Assembly: GCA_040954595.2 (NCBI GenBank)
Contig: CM082594.2
Span: 2,418,001-2,482,000 of the forward strand
DNA: 64,000 nt
Source of the DNA: Balanoglossus misakiensis
Lineage: Eukaryota; Hemichordata
Direction: 5' to 3'
This document shows positions 24,477 to 40,100 of the stretch, in pieces (position 1 is the stretch's first letter; the number at the start of each line of letters is the position of its first letter). The notes beneath the pieces are model-generated. The model had not been told where the DNA came from. It made no database searches and saw nothing but the letters and a program-made list of their open reading frames with translations. The position numbers and the translations under genes were made by a program.

Positions 24477-24557
24477 TTAAAATTGGAAATAAAACAAACT
24501 TGAAAGACTACCCATCTTCCAATCTTGATTATTTATGTACTGTGTTGACTTAAAGCA

Positions 24558-24786
24558 TGTAAAGGGACAAAGTCTCTCTCTTGCTGCCCTTTTTCCATTA
24601 ATTATGTTTGATACAAGACACTGTTTATGTTATTCTGCATGTGGATATAGAGTGACTCAAAATTCGACCACACACAACTTCCAGCCCACTTGCAGACACG
24701 AGAGAGAAAAACTAGCCAAAATGAATAATCGGTGTTTACCATTTATTCATTTTGGTGAGATTTTTACTCATGTATCCTACAATGTG
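24558..24786. mobile_element. Truncated copy of the palindromic AGGGACAAAGTCT MITE
   Basis: The left arm starts AAAGGGACAAAGTCTCTCTC and continues through TTTGATACAAGACACTGTTT. It crosses the centre (CCATTTATTCATTTTGG) but stops early in the right arm, near 24786. Confidence 0.62.
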
Positions 24787-27700
24787 ACGTCACCTATTTT
24801 ATGCTAAGAAGGGGTGTACCATTATTTACGGGGACGACTGGACTAAAGTATTATTAAATACACAGGGACACAGCACACAAATGATTGCACAGTTCTCTAT
24901 CAAACCCTCATCCTAAAGTATACAACCCGTATTGTACTGCCAGAAGCGCTCGGATACTTTAACTAATACAAATGCTGAATATTGGGAAGGGGTCTCCAAA
25001 TGTAAATTTATGAAAATTGTATTAAACTTTTTAATGGAAATTTCTTTCTTTGTTCCTTTACAGTAATTACAATCGGGGGTTTACCTTTTTTCTTAAAATA
25101 CCAGAGAAAATTAAATTCGGTGGTGAAATGCCATGAAAAGCTTTATATGATTGCAGCATCAAATGTTCACGATCATTCACGTCTTATTTGAATAATACAA
25201 TCGGACTGTTAATATTTTAAATATGGATAGTAAAACACAAATTATTAAATCCGCAATAATCATCATTTACCCTGGATTTTGTAAAGGTTATTAATTCTCT
25301 CATAAGGTTCTACCGACCGGGAACACAAAGGTTCAAATCTGGTTGTGAATAAGTATACTAATACGTATGTTAGGCCTAAAGGTGAAGCTTCTGGCGTGCC
25401 ACAGTAGTGAAAGCACTTCAGGTCCTCTTAATGTCTGTGGAGCAAGACGATATCCCTGGTCTACCCAGAGAGTCCACTACTCACATAATGTTTATAACTA
25501 CATGTTTGAAAGTGCTTAGTCAAAGAAAAATATAATTAATATTCGGAGAAAATGAATAAAAAGACAATACAAGTAATCATGTACAAGAGGTAAGGCATGA
25601 TCCAATAGCGAATTTTTATTAATATCTGCCAAAATTTAAAAAGAACACAGAAAAATACACTCACAACCCAATCATGTTTCACTCGGTTAATGACCTACAA
25701 TGCACCCTTAAAACACACGAAATATAACAAGTATGATAACAGTAAACGAGTCTCTAAAATCTATAATTGAAATCAACAGGTTATTCTCCTAGAATAATTT
25801 CACAACCAAGACAGTGTTCATCAGTTAGTCCCGACAGATCGGCAACAAAGCAAATGCTGTCCATCGATGATACGACGAGTACCTTATGGCCGCCAATGCA
25901 GAGACATGCAGTTTGGTAGTGTGTACACGAATAATGATTGGATTCATGTAAAATAACTTAAAAGATGATTGCTTCACTCCTGAAATACACATGTGCTGTA
26001 TGCTACTGGAAATATGTCAGTAGTAATGTACGTACTGCATGTAGTACTGAAGTATTTCTTGAGAATAATAACTTTCACGTTTAAGTTTAAAGGGCGGGTG
26101 TCGTCACATCTGCGGCTGTGGGTATGGGTTCCATACGAAACAGTAGCTATCAAGTCAAAGTGAATGCAAAGTGCATGTTATTGCTACAATGTACATCATC
26201 GCAAACAATGTGGTTGCTACATTGTATAGTACAGTAAACATCATGGCAAACAATGCAACGTACAGTTTTAGTACAATTCAAATTTACTTTGATATAGCAT
26301 GTATTGGTTGAGAGAACCTCCCTGAACAGTGGGAACAATGTCGATGATGTGTTTAAAAACAGAAAAGTACTTGTGCAGGTGCATTGAGAGGACACTTCCC
26401 TGTACAATAATGGGTACTATGCGATTGAAAACATGAATATTAACGCAATAATGGCTATACAGCTAACATAAAACACTTTGGGGTTAACACGCATTGGATA
26501 TTATATAACCTACTAAAATTGTAACTACACAAACTTTGCACTAAAACTAAAATTAATAGTTGATGTACTAATAAAACAAGGGTTCACTATTTTTCCTGTA
26601 ATACACAGTGGTTACTGAAATACTGAATAATAGCTATAACATTGAAATCAGAAAATGGGTTATATGCTTCTGAAATATACAATGATTCTCATACAAAATA
26701 AACACATTCTTGCCATTCTTTTAAAACTACTAAATGTTAACCACGCTGGTGAAATAATTACAAGGCCAGGTCAATGAGAAAACATTGACAATTTCTACAG
26801 AACCATCTCCAACCACTGCTAAGTGGTATATCAGGTGTCCGAAATGGGTAAGCGTACTCTACTAGCATGTTACACCCGTCAAGACTGACCCCAAGTGACA
26901 AATTCAAGTGAAATTTGGCTGAACTACCAAATTACTGTTGCAAGTCAAACGTATGAATCTATATCAATGAACACAAAAGCTTGATTTTTACATTTAATTT
27001 TTTTTAATAACGTCAAGAAATGGTGGATACATTTAAGAATATGTATCACTGGTTTGTTTTCATTTTGTGATTGCTTCCCATTTTGACTGAGAGAGTGGTA
27101 CATGTCGGATGCCACATGTGGGGCAGTGTCTGCTAACTATTTTCGTAACACCTGACATTACTTCTTGGTTATTTGATTAGAGGTCAAAATGTGTTTATTT
27201 TAAGCATTTCACTTTGTTCTATGTGCATTGTTAATGTTGGTTGCCTGTACTTTGCAATTAAACGCACGTAAAACGCATGTATCCGTTGTCAAAACAACAT
27301 TTCAAAATTGTACGTAGACATCAAGAAAACATTACATATAGCTATTCTTTTCCATTAAAAATGAGAATAAACTCCATACAACAGTTTACACGTGAGTAAA
27401 CATCGACAAGTCCAATGCACGTCTAATAAAATCCTGTATTAAGTTTAACTACGTGTAATCTATGGCACTGAATATCGGTTTTCGATACAGTGCAATATGC
27501 ATCATGCGGCACTCCTTTATAAATTTGAGAAGTTACAGAAGTTGCAAAAAACGAATGGCTTTTATCATGTAAAAGGATCTTGAATAAAGGATCGAGCAAA
27601 TGAACTATGTAGTATATAAAACACTGCATTAAACTGAACACTCGTCAATGTACCTCTTGCAGTTTATATGTTTAAATTCAGCTTAGTAAATCACAAAAAT

Positions 27701-28177
27701 CTGAAGGTACACGGCAAATTGGTTTTCAAGCGAATGTCCAGTACTGTTGAAAATTGAAAGCATACATGGAATGTCAGTAAGACCCGAGGAAGGCAGGACT
27801 TCTGATGTAGAGATCTGCTGAGCAGTCAACGTCTGTTAAATCTCGACAGTCGGCACTCACATTACTGTAGCACTGTTGTTGACGAAGGGACTATAATTCA
27901 GATGACCTTACGCACAATTCTGTCCACCATTTCCCATATTTCCCTGTGTACAATCACATATTCACGGCGAGACCAGAAAATCATCTGTCAGTATGGGTTT
28001 TCACATCTGGAAGAAAACAAGGGTTGAAAATCGACTGAAGTTAGTAACACATCACAGAATTACTTGAAACATAAACGTAGAAAACCAAATCGAAGCATGA
28101 GATAGTGCTATAAAGTGTAGTCCCTGAAAAGGAACGGTGTGGCCATGAAGCATTACATACCAAGTAACAAACTGCCA
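24787..28177. other. Gene-poor stretch; probably includes the sacsin-like 3' UTR
   Basis: I see no coding exon, RNA gene or element with clear ends. Sequence next to 28178 is likely the 3' UTR of the minus-strand sacsin-like gene. AATAAA on the minus strand occurs at 27199-27194, about 980 nt past the stop, and another possible one lies near 25614. The small ORFs at 26150-26407 and 27423-27641 have no family signature. Confidence 0.4.
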
Positions 28178-31100
28178 TTAGGACATGTGTTCTTGTACGA
28201 TTTCTGCTACTGCAATCAGAATGTTCCTTGCATGTCCCACTGCTCTTGTAGCTTTCTCTTCTGTATAGACATCATTTGGTATTTGTTGACCAGAGAACAT
28301 ATCTGGGTATCTTGGGTGGAGGTGATTACATTTCAAGTCAAGGAGTGCGCAGGTATCTGCCATTATATCTGTAATTGGAGAATTTTCAGACAATGATGAG
28401 GCAAGAGACACCATGTTGTGGCTCCTCGATTGATGCGAGATATTTCCTCCCACAGCAAAAAGGCCACCCTTCAGAGCTTTCTCAACCGCTTGCTGGCATT
28501 TGAAACATATCCACTCATAAGATTCGCTGTCAGAATTTGCTAAGTCAACATCTGCTGCTTTCAGGTCTGCCCGTGCCTGACGGAACCAACGCTTTCCTTC
28601 TGGCATGTCAGGGCGCCTTGGAGTCTGTGATGGACCATCACGGCTTGTGTATGACCCCGTACCATCACCTTCATTTCTTCTGTATCTGTAAGTTCGAGCT
28701 TCGCTGTCCCATCTGTCATAGAAAGAAGAGAACCGTCTACGAGAGGAGGATGCCCAGTTTGATCCTCCACTGCCTGTTCTTGCCCGTTTCCTTCTCAAGT
28801 GACCACCTTCCAGCCTCTCCAATTCACTCTTTATGTGTTTGAACACCTCCGTAGCAAACTCCGGATTTCCTTGATTTTTGTCTGGATGCCATTGCAGATA
28901 CAACCTCTTTATGGCCCTTCTTTGTTGATCTTCTGTTATGAAGGGGTCTGACGAAAGCTTTTCAAGGAGGTCGGTCACCTGTTCAAAGACATCACTTAAT
29001 GATTTTGACTCTTCCCTCTCTTCAGGAGATGATGAACCTCTCTTTATCTTGTAGAGGTCCACGGTTGCAACAACAAGGAGCTCATCCTTCCCAATATCTA
29101 CTTCATAGATTCGCTTAATGTTGTAGCGTGGAACCGCCTGTCCAGGAGTTTTCACCTCCCTAATTATCTTCCCATAAATGAATGTCGGTTCCTCACTGTC
29201 TGCATCTAGAGCATAACCAACGAATTCATCTCTTCTGAAGTAATAGTTGGGATGCAGGCATAAGAGGTGAACTTTCTCTTGGGGTACAACAGATCCTAAT
29301 GGAGGTAACTGATCATAGCTCGTCAATGCTGACAAAGATCCACAACCCTCTTCTTCAAGGAATTCGTTGATACTCTCCGCCGTTTTTAACTCCAAAAGTC
29401 TATTTACATATAGTTGTATCGAGTCAGCCATACCTTGGAGGACACCACACACGGATCTGGTAACTGTTATCAACACCTTCCGGTTCTCTTCTACGTCTGA
29501 ATGATGGAGATACAGCAAATGGTTATCCTCCTGAAAATATGCCAGTAAAGGTTTCTCACTACCAGATATGCTTTCCTGATTAGCTGCTGTGACGAGGTGA
29601 AATTGCAATGATTTCACACATTTGACCTTGATGTTCTTCAGTTGTTGAAGACGTTCTGATAATCCATCACCATGACTCTCTTTCGAATGTCTTGATACGA
29701 GTCGAACGATTGCCTCGCCAAAATAATCCGATGATAGAAGGGTGGTAAAATCCTCCTCGTGAGGACAGAAGGGAGACTCTTCACATGGTTGTGTTGGCAA
29801 TATTTCCTCCTGTATCAAACTGCTAAGGTACCTCGGTCTCAACTCTCCAGGCAGTCTATCGATCAAACTCTTCGGATCTGAACGTAGTGAATATAATGAT
29901 AAATCCACCAAGTACTGACACTTCAGCCCTCTATGTTTCCCAATCCTGTAGTACATATCATTGAACACCAACTCGGAGGATGGGTGTAGTTGTTTAGATT
30001 CACTCAGGAGATACAGGTTTTGAGGAGGTGAAACAAAACCTGGACGTCCACCCGGTTGTCCTGTAACCACCTTTTCATTGTCATGAAGACAACTGAAAAG
30101 ACCTTTCATAGCATTTCCTCCTTTAGTTAGATCATTTTCATTGAGTTCACTCATTCTATTCAATTTGTACATTCCTTCCAAGGCAATGGCAAACTGTGTT
30201 GCTGTTGGAGACTCCTGAGACCCAAGTAGTTGAAACAATGATGCAAAGGGACCAAGCTTCAATGGTATGCTGAACAAATACGGTTCCAATGCATCTGTCT
30301 GTTGCTTGAGAAACACCTGGGAAGTCTTGACCATCCTCCCCTTCTCTTCAACAAAGACAAATGGAATGTCATGTAGAACCTCATGGATTTTCTTGCAACC
30401 ACTGCAAATGTTATCAGAATTCTGCACAGGGCACATATCCTCACCACTCTCGTCTTCTTCACAGCACTTCATTAAGTGACTGTAAATCTCATCCATGACC
30501 TTACTGAGGTTTCTTGATGCAGACTCCTCTATTTCCCCTGCACTTTGTGTTACAACAGCTTCTACAAGATATTGACTGTGTTGTAATATCATGTCGAGTG
30601 ATGGTGTATACCTGACACCCAGCATGTTTACTAGAGTACTGCTTTTATTCGCGTGATTTGGATCGGCCCACTCTGGTAAAAGGGGAAATGCTGTCCAAAC
30701 CAGTTTATCTTTCTCGACAGGAACGGAGTCTTTGAAGCATGTGAGATGCAGTTCTTCCTCGGATTTCATTGGAGCAAGAGATAAAAGCTGTGCATCTGGT
30801 TTCTGTACTGGTACAAACTTTACCACTGACACCTCTTCAAGAAACGTCGCTCTCTGAAGATGTGAATGTTCAAACAAATAGTCAATCAACAACTTTGCTT
30901 GGTGTACAGATTTCTTGATATCTTCATGGCCATGATCTTGAATTTGCCGTGAAAATTCGACAAACAATCTCTCATCAACCTTCTTCTGCAAACCACATTG
31001 CCCAAGGAAGTATAGCCATTCCTTGTCATCATATGGAGCTGTTGGGAACTTATTTGTTGGCAGCATTTCTCTGAATATCTCGTTTTCTGGATCAAAACAT

Positions 31101-34100
31101 TGATTTGCCCGAAGCAGCGGTCCAGTTCCATTTGGGTTTGGTATAAACGCTAGACTTTGTAAAGCTGACATAAGTACATCGTCACTCAAAGCAACGGTAT
31201 CTCTTATGAACTTGAGGTGCTCAAGGCGTCCTTCCTGAGAGAACTTGTCAAAATGTGGAAAGATGAACTTGGTATATACCTCTGCCTGAGATATGGATTT
31301 AATACCTAAGACATCAAATAGTTTCCATAAATCTCTTTGTTCCTTCAGGAAAATATGGTCACATGGGTCTATCCAAATATGTCTTTCCGTGGTTGGAATT
31401 CCCTCTTTGAGAACATGACTACTTCCGAATTGCTCGATACTAACAGGTGATCCAAATATTGTGAAATATAATGGAAGGCTTTTCAACTTCCTCACCCATT
31501 CACGGTCCAGCAAAGTGGCAAATGCATGTCCATGAATAAATTTAAGGAGTGAAATGCATTCGGTTTCGTCTAAGGACACTTTCCATTGACCAGTCTGCAT
31601 GTGATGATGAAGAACGGAGATTATGTCAGTCCTTGAATCGATATGTGCTACATGTTTCTCCAGGAGCTTAATTGCATAATCCTGCCGAAGACTCGAGTAA
31701 GACTGTTTCTCTGCAACATGTTTCCCCGGCAGCTGAATTTCATCGGCTGGTTGAATACTTGAATCAGACTGTTCCTCTGCCAGAGCCATCTTATCATAAT
31801 CTACCTCAGGACAGTTTAGTTTTTTCATCATAATTTCTGCCATCTTTGAATGTTGGTCTCTCTCGTGTGATCTCCGTCCAAATACCGTCTTTGACAAAGT
31901 CAATGGTAGCAGCTTTGATCCTACTGTAGGAATGATCGGCCACTTCTGAAAATGGTCTAGCTGGTCTTTCTTCGTAGATGTCTCAGAATGCAGGAAGCAC
32001 CATAGCATCCTCAACCAGTCTTCGGAAGGCTGGTCACTCTTGCTCCGATCCCAGTGCACATAGTGCATTGTGCTCTGCCAGCACAATGGCATGACAAGAT
32101 GTATGTTTGCAACCAAATCCTTCACTGTGAATGCCTTTAAAGCTTGTTCTTCACCACTCTTCATTCGCTCAGAAAGAGTGTCCACCAACTGATCAGCAAT
32201 GAACTTGTGCTTTAGTTGCGGGAGAAGTGAAGCAAAGTGTGTCACATACACTGGTTCGTCATCATCGTACACCCTTAACATGTTATCCACTGTTAAACAT
32301 AGTGGCACCCCGTGAAGACTTTCTTCACTTTTGAGGCAAAACCTGAGGATCTTGTGAACGTGTCCACAGCTGCCAAGTGTTGACTTTGTGACATCACACG
32401 GAACTGTACCAATGGAACATTGCGTTGATGCGTTTCCTCTTAGAAACTTCATCACATTTTCAGGTGTCATCTTCTTGACATGCTGTACACCTGATTCTAT
32501 GAAGTCTTGCGAAACTTGAGCAGACAACATCGTAAGTGGAAATCCTACCTCACATAATATGGATTGCAAAGAATGCTTGGGATATGAAGCTTGGCCTGTG
32601 GATTTGTTATCAAAATACACATCACTGAAAGAAAACCATTGAACGGTTTTCATGTTACTTTGAGTACTTTGCTTTATCACGGGGAAAAGTTTTTCCTGGT
32701 TGAAGGAAAGCAATATGTACATTTGCTTGGCTAGACCTTTCCATTCTTGGTGTATCTTCTCTAGCTGTGGGAAAACAGATGTGTAGATTTCCATTTGTTT
32801 GTCAACAACCCCCATCTTGGGCAAGGACTGTTTCAACTTCTCCAAGCAATCAATCAGGGATAATGCAATGACATCTAACTTCACAGACTTATTCCACCTG
32901 TCTCCAGGCCCTTCCCTCCAGAGATTCCTGCGGTCTGATCCAAGTGCAAAGTGGCCATTGATATTAAACGGAAGACCTGTATATATTGGTAGAGGCAGGA
33001 AGCAAAATGCCTGGAAATCGTTGACACTCTTATCCTGTTGGTTTGCATTACATGTACTTGTAAGTAACATTGCAGCCCCTCCTCTGGGTAGAATGAACTT
33101 CACAAGGCCTTGGAATTCATTTCTTGAATAGCTGTCTTTAATCATTCGGGAGAATCCCAGTTTCTGTGCTATTAACCATTGCTGTTCATCTCTACTGTCG
33201 GTAACAACAGTCATGAAGTAGCTGCTTGTTGTGGGAGGTATCGTCCATATTTTGTGTGGTTCAACTTTGATGACTTTGGCTTGACACGCAATGGCTTCAG
33301 AAATGTGCTTGCGTTGTTGTTCATCTTGGGTGTCCAGTTTTGTTGTTGCTGACATTATGCACTGAAGCGCACCAGTTGCACCAATTCGGGAGAGCTTTAT
33401 GGTGCATATGTGATTCAGAAATAATAGGATGTGACGCATTTCACGTTTGAACGAATCAATGAGCTCATCCATTTCTAGTTCAGTGTACGCCATTGTAGAA
33501 ATTTCTGATTTTGCCGTGGCCGTGCGGAGTGGGAACCGGAAGAGTGTTGCCCCTTTCAAGCGTAACATATCATATAGATATGGACTCACAACATCTGGAA
33601 AGTCAGCTTGTAGCTCTTGTACTTTAATTCGTCTGCCGGGCCTCTGTCTTGTCGCCCCTGGGACGTACATAACGTGTGGATCAAAGACAATGAGGTCACT
33701 GTCATTTGTAATAAAGGAGGGACAATCTGTCAAGTGGTAGACAGCATTAAATCCTATACCATACTGACCGGTGGCCTCACAGATGTCACGTTTACCACCG
33801 ATGCCAAGTTTCTGTATCCCCTTTATGTCTCCCTCTGTGAATGGCTTGTCATTATAAACACACAGTGCGGGACCTTGAAGTTGTTTCCAGTTATCATTGA
33901 AAACCGTTTGTGTCTTATGGGACCGCATATCATATATGAAATGAATCTCAGAAGCCCCAGCATCGTCAGCATTCTGTATCAGCTCTTTAAAGACTTCTAT
34001 GCCAGTAGGGAAGTCTCTTATAACGCCCTTGATTCTGTCTGTCAACTTCTCTTCTTGCCCAAATTCTTCGCCAATGTTAAATCCCTCACCAGACGCATAG

Positions 34101-37100
34101 GTGTCCAGCTTCATGGATCGGACACACTTAACACCGAGTTTCTTTGCAAGAGACCAGTTGATACGCCTATGTACAAATGAATAATCTTCCCCATCAGAGG
34201 CAATCCAGTCCACGTCTTTGTAGGCTAGTTGATATGCAGGACACAAAATACCGGTTTCATCTGGTATTAAAATGTCTTTTGAAATTTCTTCTGCAATTTG
34301 TTTGTCTTGAAATTGGTCGAGCCAGGTGAAAACCATTTTAAGCTCTCTTCTGGCTAGTCGCTCTTGTTGTTTCTCATCAGCAAGCTTCTTGAGGGCTCTA
34401 ACAAAATCTTGCAAATCAAAGGCTTCCCTCACTTTGCAGGCCAGAAGTAAATCTCTAAATTTCTCCAAATAATCAGGCATTCGGTACAAATATGGCGCAC
34501 AGTTGTCGGTCCACTTTAAAGACAGTTGTCGTGGGTAGATGAAGGTATCATCAACAAATAGGAATGGCTTCCGAAACTCACGAAGTGCCGTAAGCGCCTG
34601 ATGATTGGCAACTTCCCTGTTTGATGTGTGAGATCTCCAGGATTGTTTGAAGATGGTTTCATCAAAGTACTGATATACTGAAGAACAAACATCCTCTACG
34701 GTTGGTATATCAGTCTTTTTGATTTGATAATCGATGATCTTGGAAAGATGTGTGAGGACATCCTGTATTTGTGGTTCTTTGTCTAAACCGAGAAGTCTGT
34801 TTACTTCCGTTGGAATTTTGTCTGCTGTGCCATCATTCAGGACTGGTTTGTGTGTACTGACAAGGTTTTTGTACCTTGGGCAATATGTTTCATCAGGAGA
34901 AAGCATATCACCAGGAGAAGGCATGTACCAAGGAAACCTCCAGTGTTTTGGTTTCTGAAGCAGTGGTAAAAATTTAACCTTGCGTAGACTCATCATAACA
35001 TCTTTAGGACATTCTTTCTTCATTGCAGCTAGGTATTTAATCATATGTTGACAGCGCTCCAATGCTTCATTCTTCTTACTGACATACAATGGCTGTATTG
35101 ATCCGGCACGCTCAATTACTTCTTTCCAATCCAAGTGTCTTTTTGCCATCCCAAGCTCGCACAATTTCACTCGATACATATGCTTGCCCTTTCCATATAC
35201 ATCGTATGGAAACTTTCCATCTTCTTCACGAAACAAGTTTGCTACAATCGGTGACAATCTATCAACGATATCTGACGGCCTCCGGAGCTTTGTACCATTT
35301 GGGGTTACTGGGATGCATGGTGTCTGCTGAAGTAAGCACTTCAAATATCGGTATGGTCTGGATTTCCATTTATCCTCTTTCAGAAGTTTAAGAACAAATC
35401 CGTCTCGGACTCTCCCTTCCAATTTCTCGATGTTTGGGAAAAGGTATTGTTGATAAAACTCATCTTCGGTTATAATTAACTTCTTAAGTACGTCGGCATG
35501 GAGGTTTTTAAAGGTCACGAAAATTCCCTTTGGTACATCAACTGTTCTCAGGTAATCATTCGGAGCTTGGGCAAGCTGCATGTTAACAATTTGTCGAGCA
35601 CTTGATGCAAGATCGTCGTTATCTTGTTTGTTATATTGTGTCATCCCTGGATCTATGACTTTCACTGAGGATAGTGGAAGGGATACATTATTGTCTATCA
35701 GAGGATCCTGTAGAAATATGCTTGGCATATCGTGGTTCACGCAATTACCAATTAAATGGCTGTAAAACCCTTCGACGACTTCTTTGGGTGGTTTTGGTCC
35801 TAGTGTTGCATCAGGCCAGAGGGAGTACATCTGCTTAGGTTCATGAAGAATGTTACTCTTAAGCAACACATCTATCAGATTAATATATGCTTTGCTTATT
35901 ACCTCCTTCTTGAGCAGCTCATTCCAGCGTACTTCAATTGATTTTTTGAGATCAGAATCTACATGTTGACGAATACCACGTCGATCTGCATTCACTGCAA
36001 AGCTACCATTAGTATGGACTGGTAAATTGTTCTGGATGTTTAAAGGAAGGTAACAGAACAATTCCCCTCTTGTTTGCTCAATATCGTACTTGCAGAAGTC
36101 CGTAAACTTCATCTTTATTGCAACACTTCCACAGGGCAAAAGGCCGTGCTCTTTGCCGTCCTCGGTCAAAGATAATTGTTTTGCTTCGCCATCTGAAATG
36201 GATGATGAAATAGCCCACAGCTGTTCATCGATCCCCTGTTGTTTGCTATCCACATCAAATGTGACACGGGTGGTTTTCACCATGCATGCTACAGGTGGCG
36301 GTGGTGTCGGTGGTAATAGATGCATTTTGGTAGCATCGGATGCTTTATTAATATATGCTGTTCCAACTTTCAGAGTTTGTCTCGCTTCATCGAATTTGTC
36401 AAATCCATGTGTGGTGTTCTCTCCGCTTTCTTGAATTGTGATGTTGAGCAGCTCATCTGCCTCATTCATGTTGAGAGAATTTGGACCAAGTTGGTACACT
36501 CGTACTTGCTTTACATGTTGTGTGAAGAGTAGAAGTGAATGTGAGTATTTCTTCAAACCTTGGACAAGTTCCTGCATTTTGTTTTCATCGTAAACGTTTT
36601 GCGATATTTCACTGTGTTTTGCTGACACTTTCGTTCTCAAAGGAAATCTAAACAGGGTTGCATTGTAATTGGTATTCTTGTCAAGGTCACAACCAAATAT
36701 GGTATTGTAGACATGGAATTGATCCTTGTACATCTGAAGGACCCTTGGATATTTCTCGAGGTCCAGTTTAATTCCAGGCTGAGTCTTGTCCTTGATTAGG
36801 TTTGGTATATGCGTTGTGTGAGGATCAAACATTACAAAGAAATTCCTAGTAATGAAACTTGAAACATCTGTCAGGTGGTACACGGAATTGAATCCTAACC
36901 CAAACTGGCCGACTTTGTTAGTATCTCCCATCTTGGTAGCTCCGGCCAGTTTGTTTATATTTGCAAGATCTTCATCTGTAAAGACCGCATTGTTGTATGC
37001 CCAAAGTGCCGGCCCTTGGCAAGCTTCCATCTCTGTTCCAAATAAGGATTTGTTGTAGCCAGTATTGGATCGCCAGTCTATTAAAAACTTCACTTCCTCG

Positions 37101-40100
37101 GCTCCAGCATCATCTGCATTCTGGATAAGCTCTTTGAAAATGCTTACACCCTCAACGTAGTCTTTCAGTATGTTTTTCAGTCTTGTTGTGAGAGGCTCGT
37201 GGGGTCCAGTGGATTCAAATTCAAAGCCCAAAGGGTCGGGTTTGGCCAGTTTCTGACTTAATGGTTGGATTCCCAAAAGTTGGGCCGTTTTACTTGAAAT
37301 CCTCTCATGTACCAGCTCAATACCTTCCTCTTGCATGATGACCTTGAGCCTGGCCTCTTCCATAAGTCTGCTGTTATCACAGTATGTACATTCGGCGCAA
37401 CTTGCAAACTGAAGAATATCACCACTACTCTGGATTGGGACATACATCTTCTTTCTGAGATCTTCATGGATTTCGGTTTCATCTCTGGTAATCCAGTCCA
37501 AAATATTGACACACAGCTGTAGGTCTCTTTGAATTTCATGATGGCGTTTTCTGGTTACAGCTGTCTCCTTAACAATGCTTAAAACCCAAACCATATCGCG
37601 ATCGGTAAACTCCTTTCTGACTCCACATGCTGCGAAAAATTCGACCATTTCCTGGACACATACAGGAATCTCGAAGAGATGTGGCTTCATATCAAAAGTA
37701 AAATTTGACTTCAAGGCCATTCTCTGTGGATCCGTGAAACCATATCCATTCCATATCCATGGAAACTTCAATCTAGACATAATGTCCACCACATGGCTGT
37801 GATCATCAGGAGTCCTCAATTGCGTTTCATGTAAATGTCCCAAGTGTGAATATAAGGCGCAGACAATATCCTCAACTTCTTTGTTGATTCTTGCAGGTTT
37901 ACGTCCACGCTTAGACCAAGTGTCAACTACAACTTCCAACTGCTTTACAAGCACTTCAATCGGTGGAATGTGGTCCCACTCAAATTGCCTCTTTAAGTCA
38001 TCTGATACTTTAAGTTCAATGATTGGTGCTACTGCTCCAACAGAATTTGCATATTCCTTAGAAAATATTTCAGATGGACTGTAGAGAGATATACCATTTC
38101 TGTACCAAGGTAGAAACGAAGGATAGCTTGATGGTTTCTTCTGTAACCTTGAGATCCATTTCATGGTTCTCAACTTCTGTAGAAGTGTTTTGCCATTTAC
38201 CATTTCTGACAGCCAAGCAGGCTTGGTGTCTATGCATTGTAGGAGAGCTTTTGCTCTTTGCATGTTTGGTAAACAATCAGTATTCTCAGTCTGACACCTG
38301 GCCGCAACAGTATACACATCGGATGGTGTTAAGTCAGTTTGATTCTTCAGACCCAGTTCTCGGAGAGCAGCTAACGTATTTGGTTGACAGTACAGTTGTA
38401 CGGGAAAGACGTCTTCCCCTTGAAGTAGGTTCCTCAGTGTTTCATTTTGTGGCTCGAATGCTTCGTCTGGTCTAAGGCGGCGTGAGGCATCACCAGTATT
38501 CACAAAGGAAAGGAGCTTCAAAGCATCAGGAAGTGCAGGATTCTCTCTTTTTAGGGCAGACAAGCTATCTAGAACCCACGTCATTATTTCATCTACCTCT
38601 GTTGGCTGATAGAAACCAGTCTCAATTTCCGGCAGAACATACTTTGTGATGACGTCAGTAAGCTTAAGTGGGTGCATTCCAAGTAGGTGCATGAGGTTCT
38701 GGGAATCTGGATCATCTGTTTGCACCATGCACTGCTTCAGTCTTAACCCCCTTGGCAGTTCTTTACCAAGGAATGGTACCAAAGGATTCACCATTGCCGA
38801 ACTGGCACAGCTGGAACGTATTTCTTCAGCCAAGTCCCCACTCCCAGGAAATACATCATATATCGGCAATTCAGAAATGATTTTGTTTCTGTAAGGTGAC
38901 ATACTTGAAGAACTGAGTTGTGCAAGTATTTGACGCAGGCTCTGTTTCTCCAGTGTGGATGCTGATTTGACATTTTCATTCATTCCTCGACCGCACTTAG
39001 CCAGCACTTCTATCACTCCAGAGGGACTCATTTCATTTACATAACTTTTCAGCTTTGGATGTCTCAAGTACTGCGGGGAGTCTGATAATATGAACACACC
39101 AATTTTCTTTAGACATGAACATACATTATCCAGATCATCCGTAGACTCTGTGGCGGAAAATGCAACAGGGGTTGTGTCTCGGAGTTTAAGCAGTTGCTTG
39201 ATCTGACCACGGTCTTCTATTGGTATGATGGGCAAACCATGAAAGGCTTTGAGGTCACCATTGAAACTTTCCAGTAACCATGTCCATAGTACCTTTAGCC
39301 ACTTCTCCGGTGGATGGCCGTTGATGCCAGGTGTCCAGTCCACAGCACATTGGTCAGTGGTGAACCAGTCCTCTGGCAACACTCTTCGTAGGAAACTCAC
39401 GACATCGTCATTTGTGATGAACCGGAGTTGGTAAGACTTTGTGGCGGCAACATCTCCAAGTTGATTTCCCAAACCACTAATTAGATCCGGGTGAATAAAG
39501 TGGAAGGCATCGCACTGTTTCGGCAGAATGGTACTTGGAATTTCTGTTGTTGGGAGCAAAACCGAAGCAGCGTTTGAGTCAGACGAAAATGCCGCATAGG
39601 ATTCACTTGACAGGCGAAGAAGAGGTAGACCGCGTAGATCACCGACATTTCCATCACCAAGGCAATATTGCAGTATATGGGTCTTCGCTTCGTTTGTGCA
39701 ACTGGTGACGCCATACTTCCGCACGCATTTACGCAGTAAAGCTGCAGAGATTCCCCGTTTATTCCTTTCCCTTTGTAGAATGAATCCCAGGACGTTATCA
39801 GGGAGTGACACAACCGGTTGCTCACAGCACGTCACTAGATAATCTATCACAGATTGGGAAACAGTGCCCTTTTCGATTGACAGTACATCCCCTGAGTGCA
39901 CGGCGTTATCTTCCTCTGATATGGTTGCATCATTTATGTCTAACAGTGCATTTCTTGCTGAAATCCAGCGTCCACCATCGGCATTGGTGTGCAACAGTTC
40001 TTCATCAGATATAATGTCAATGAATCGCTCAGAGAAATCTGCCCAGTGGGGTTTAACCTTGTCTAGTTTCGGCCAAGCTTTGTAAACATCAGTTGGTGGT

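Noticed and set aside
25331-25343. GGTTCAAATCTGG, resembling a tRNA B box
   Set aside because: No A box or acceptor-stem pairing was found at the right distance.
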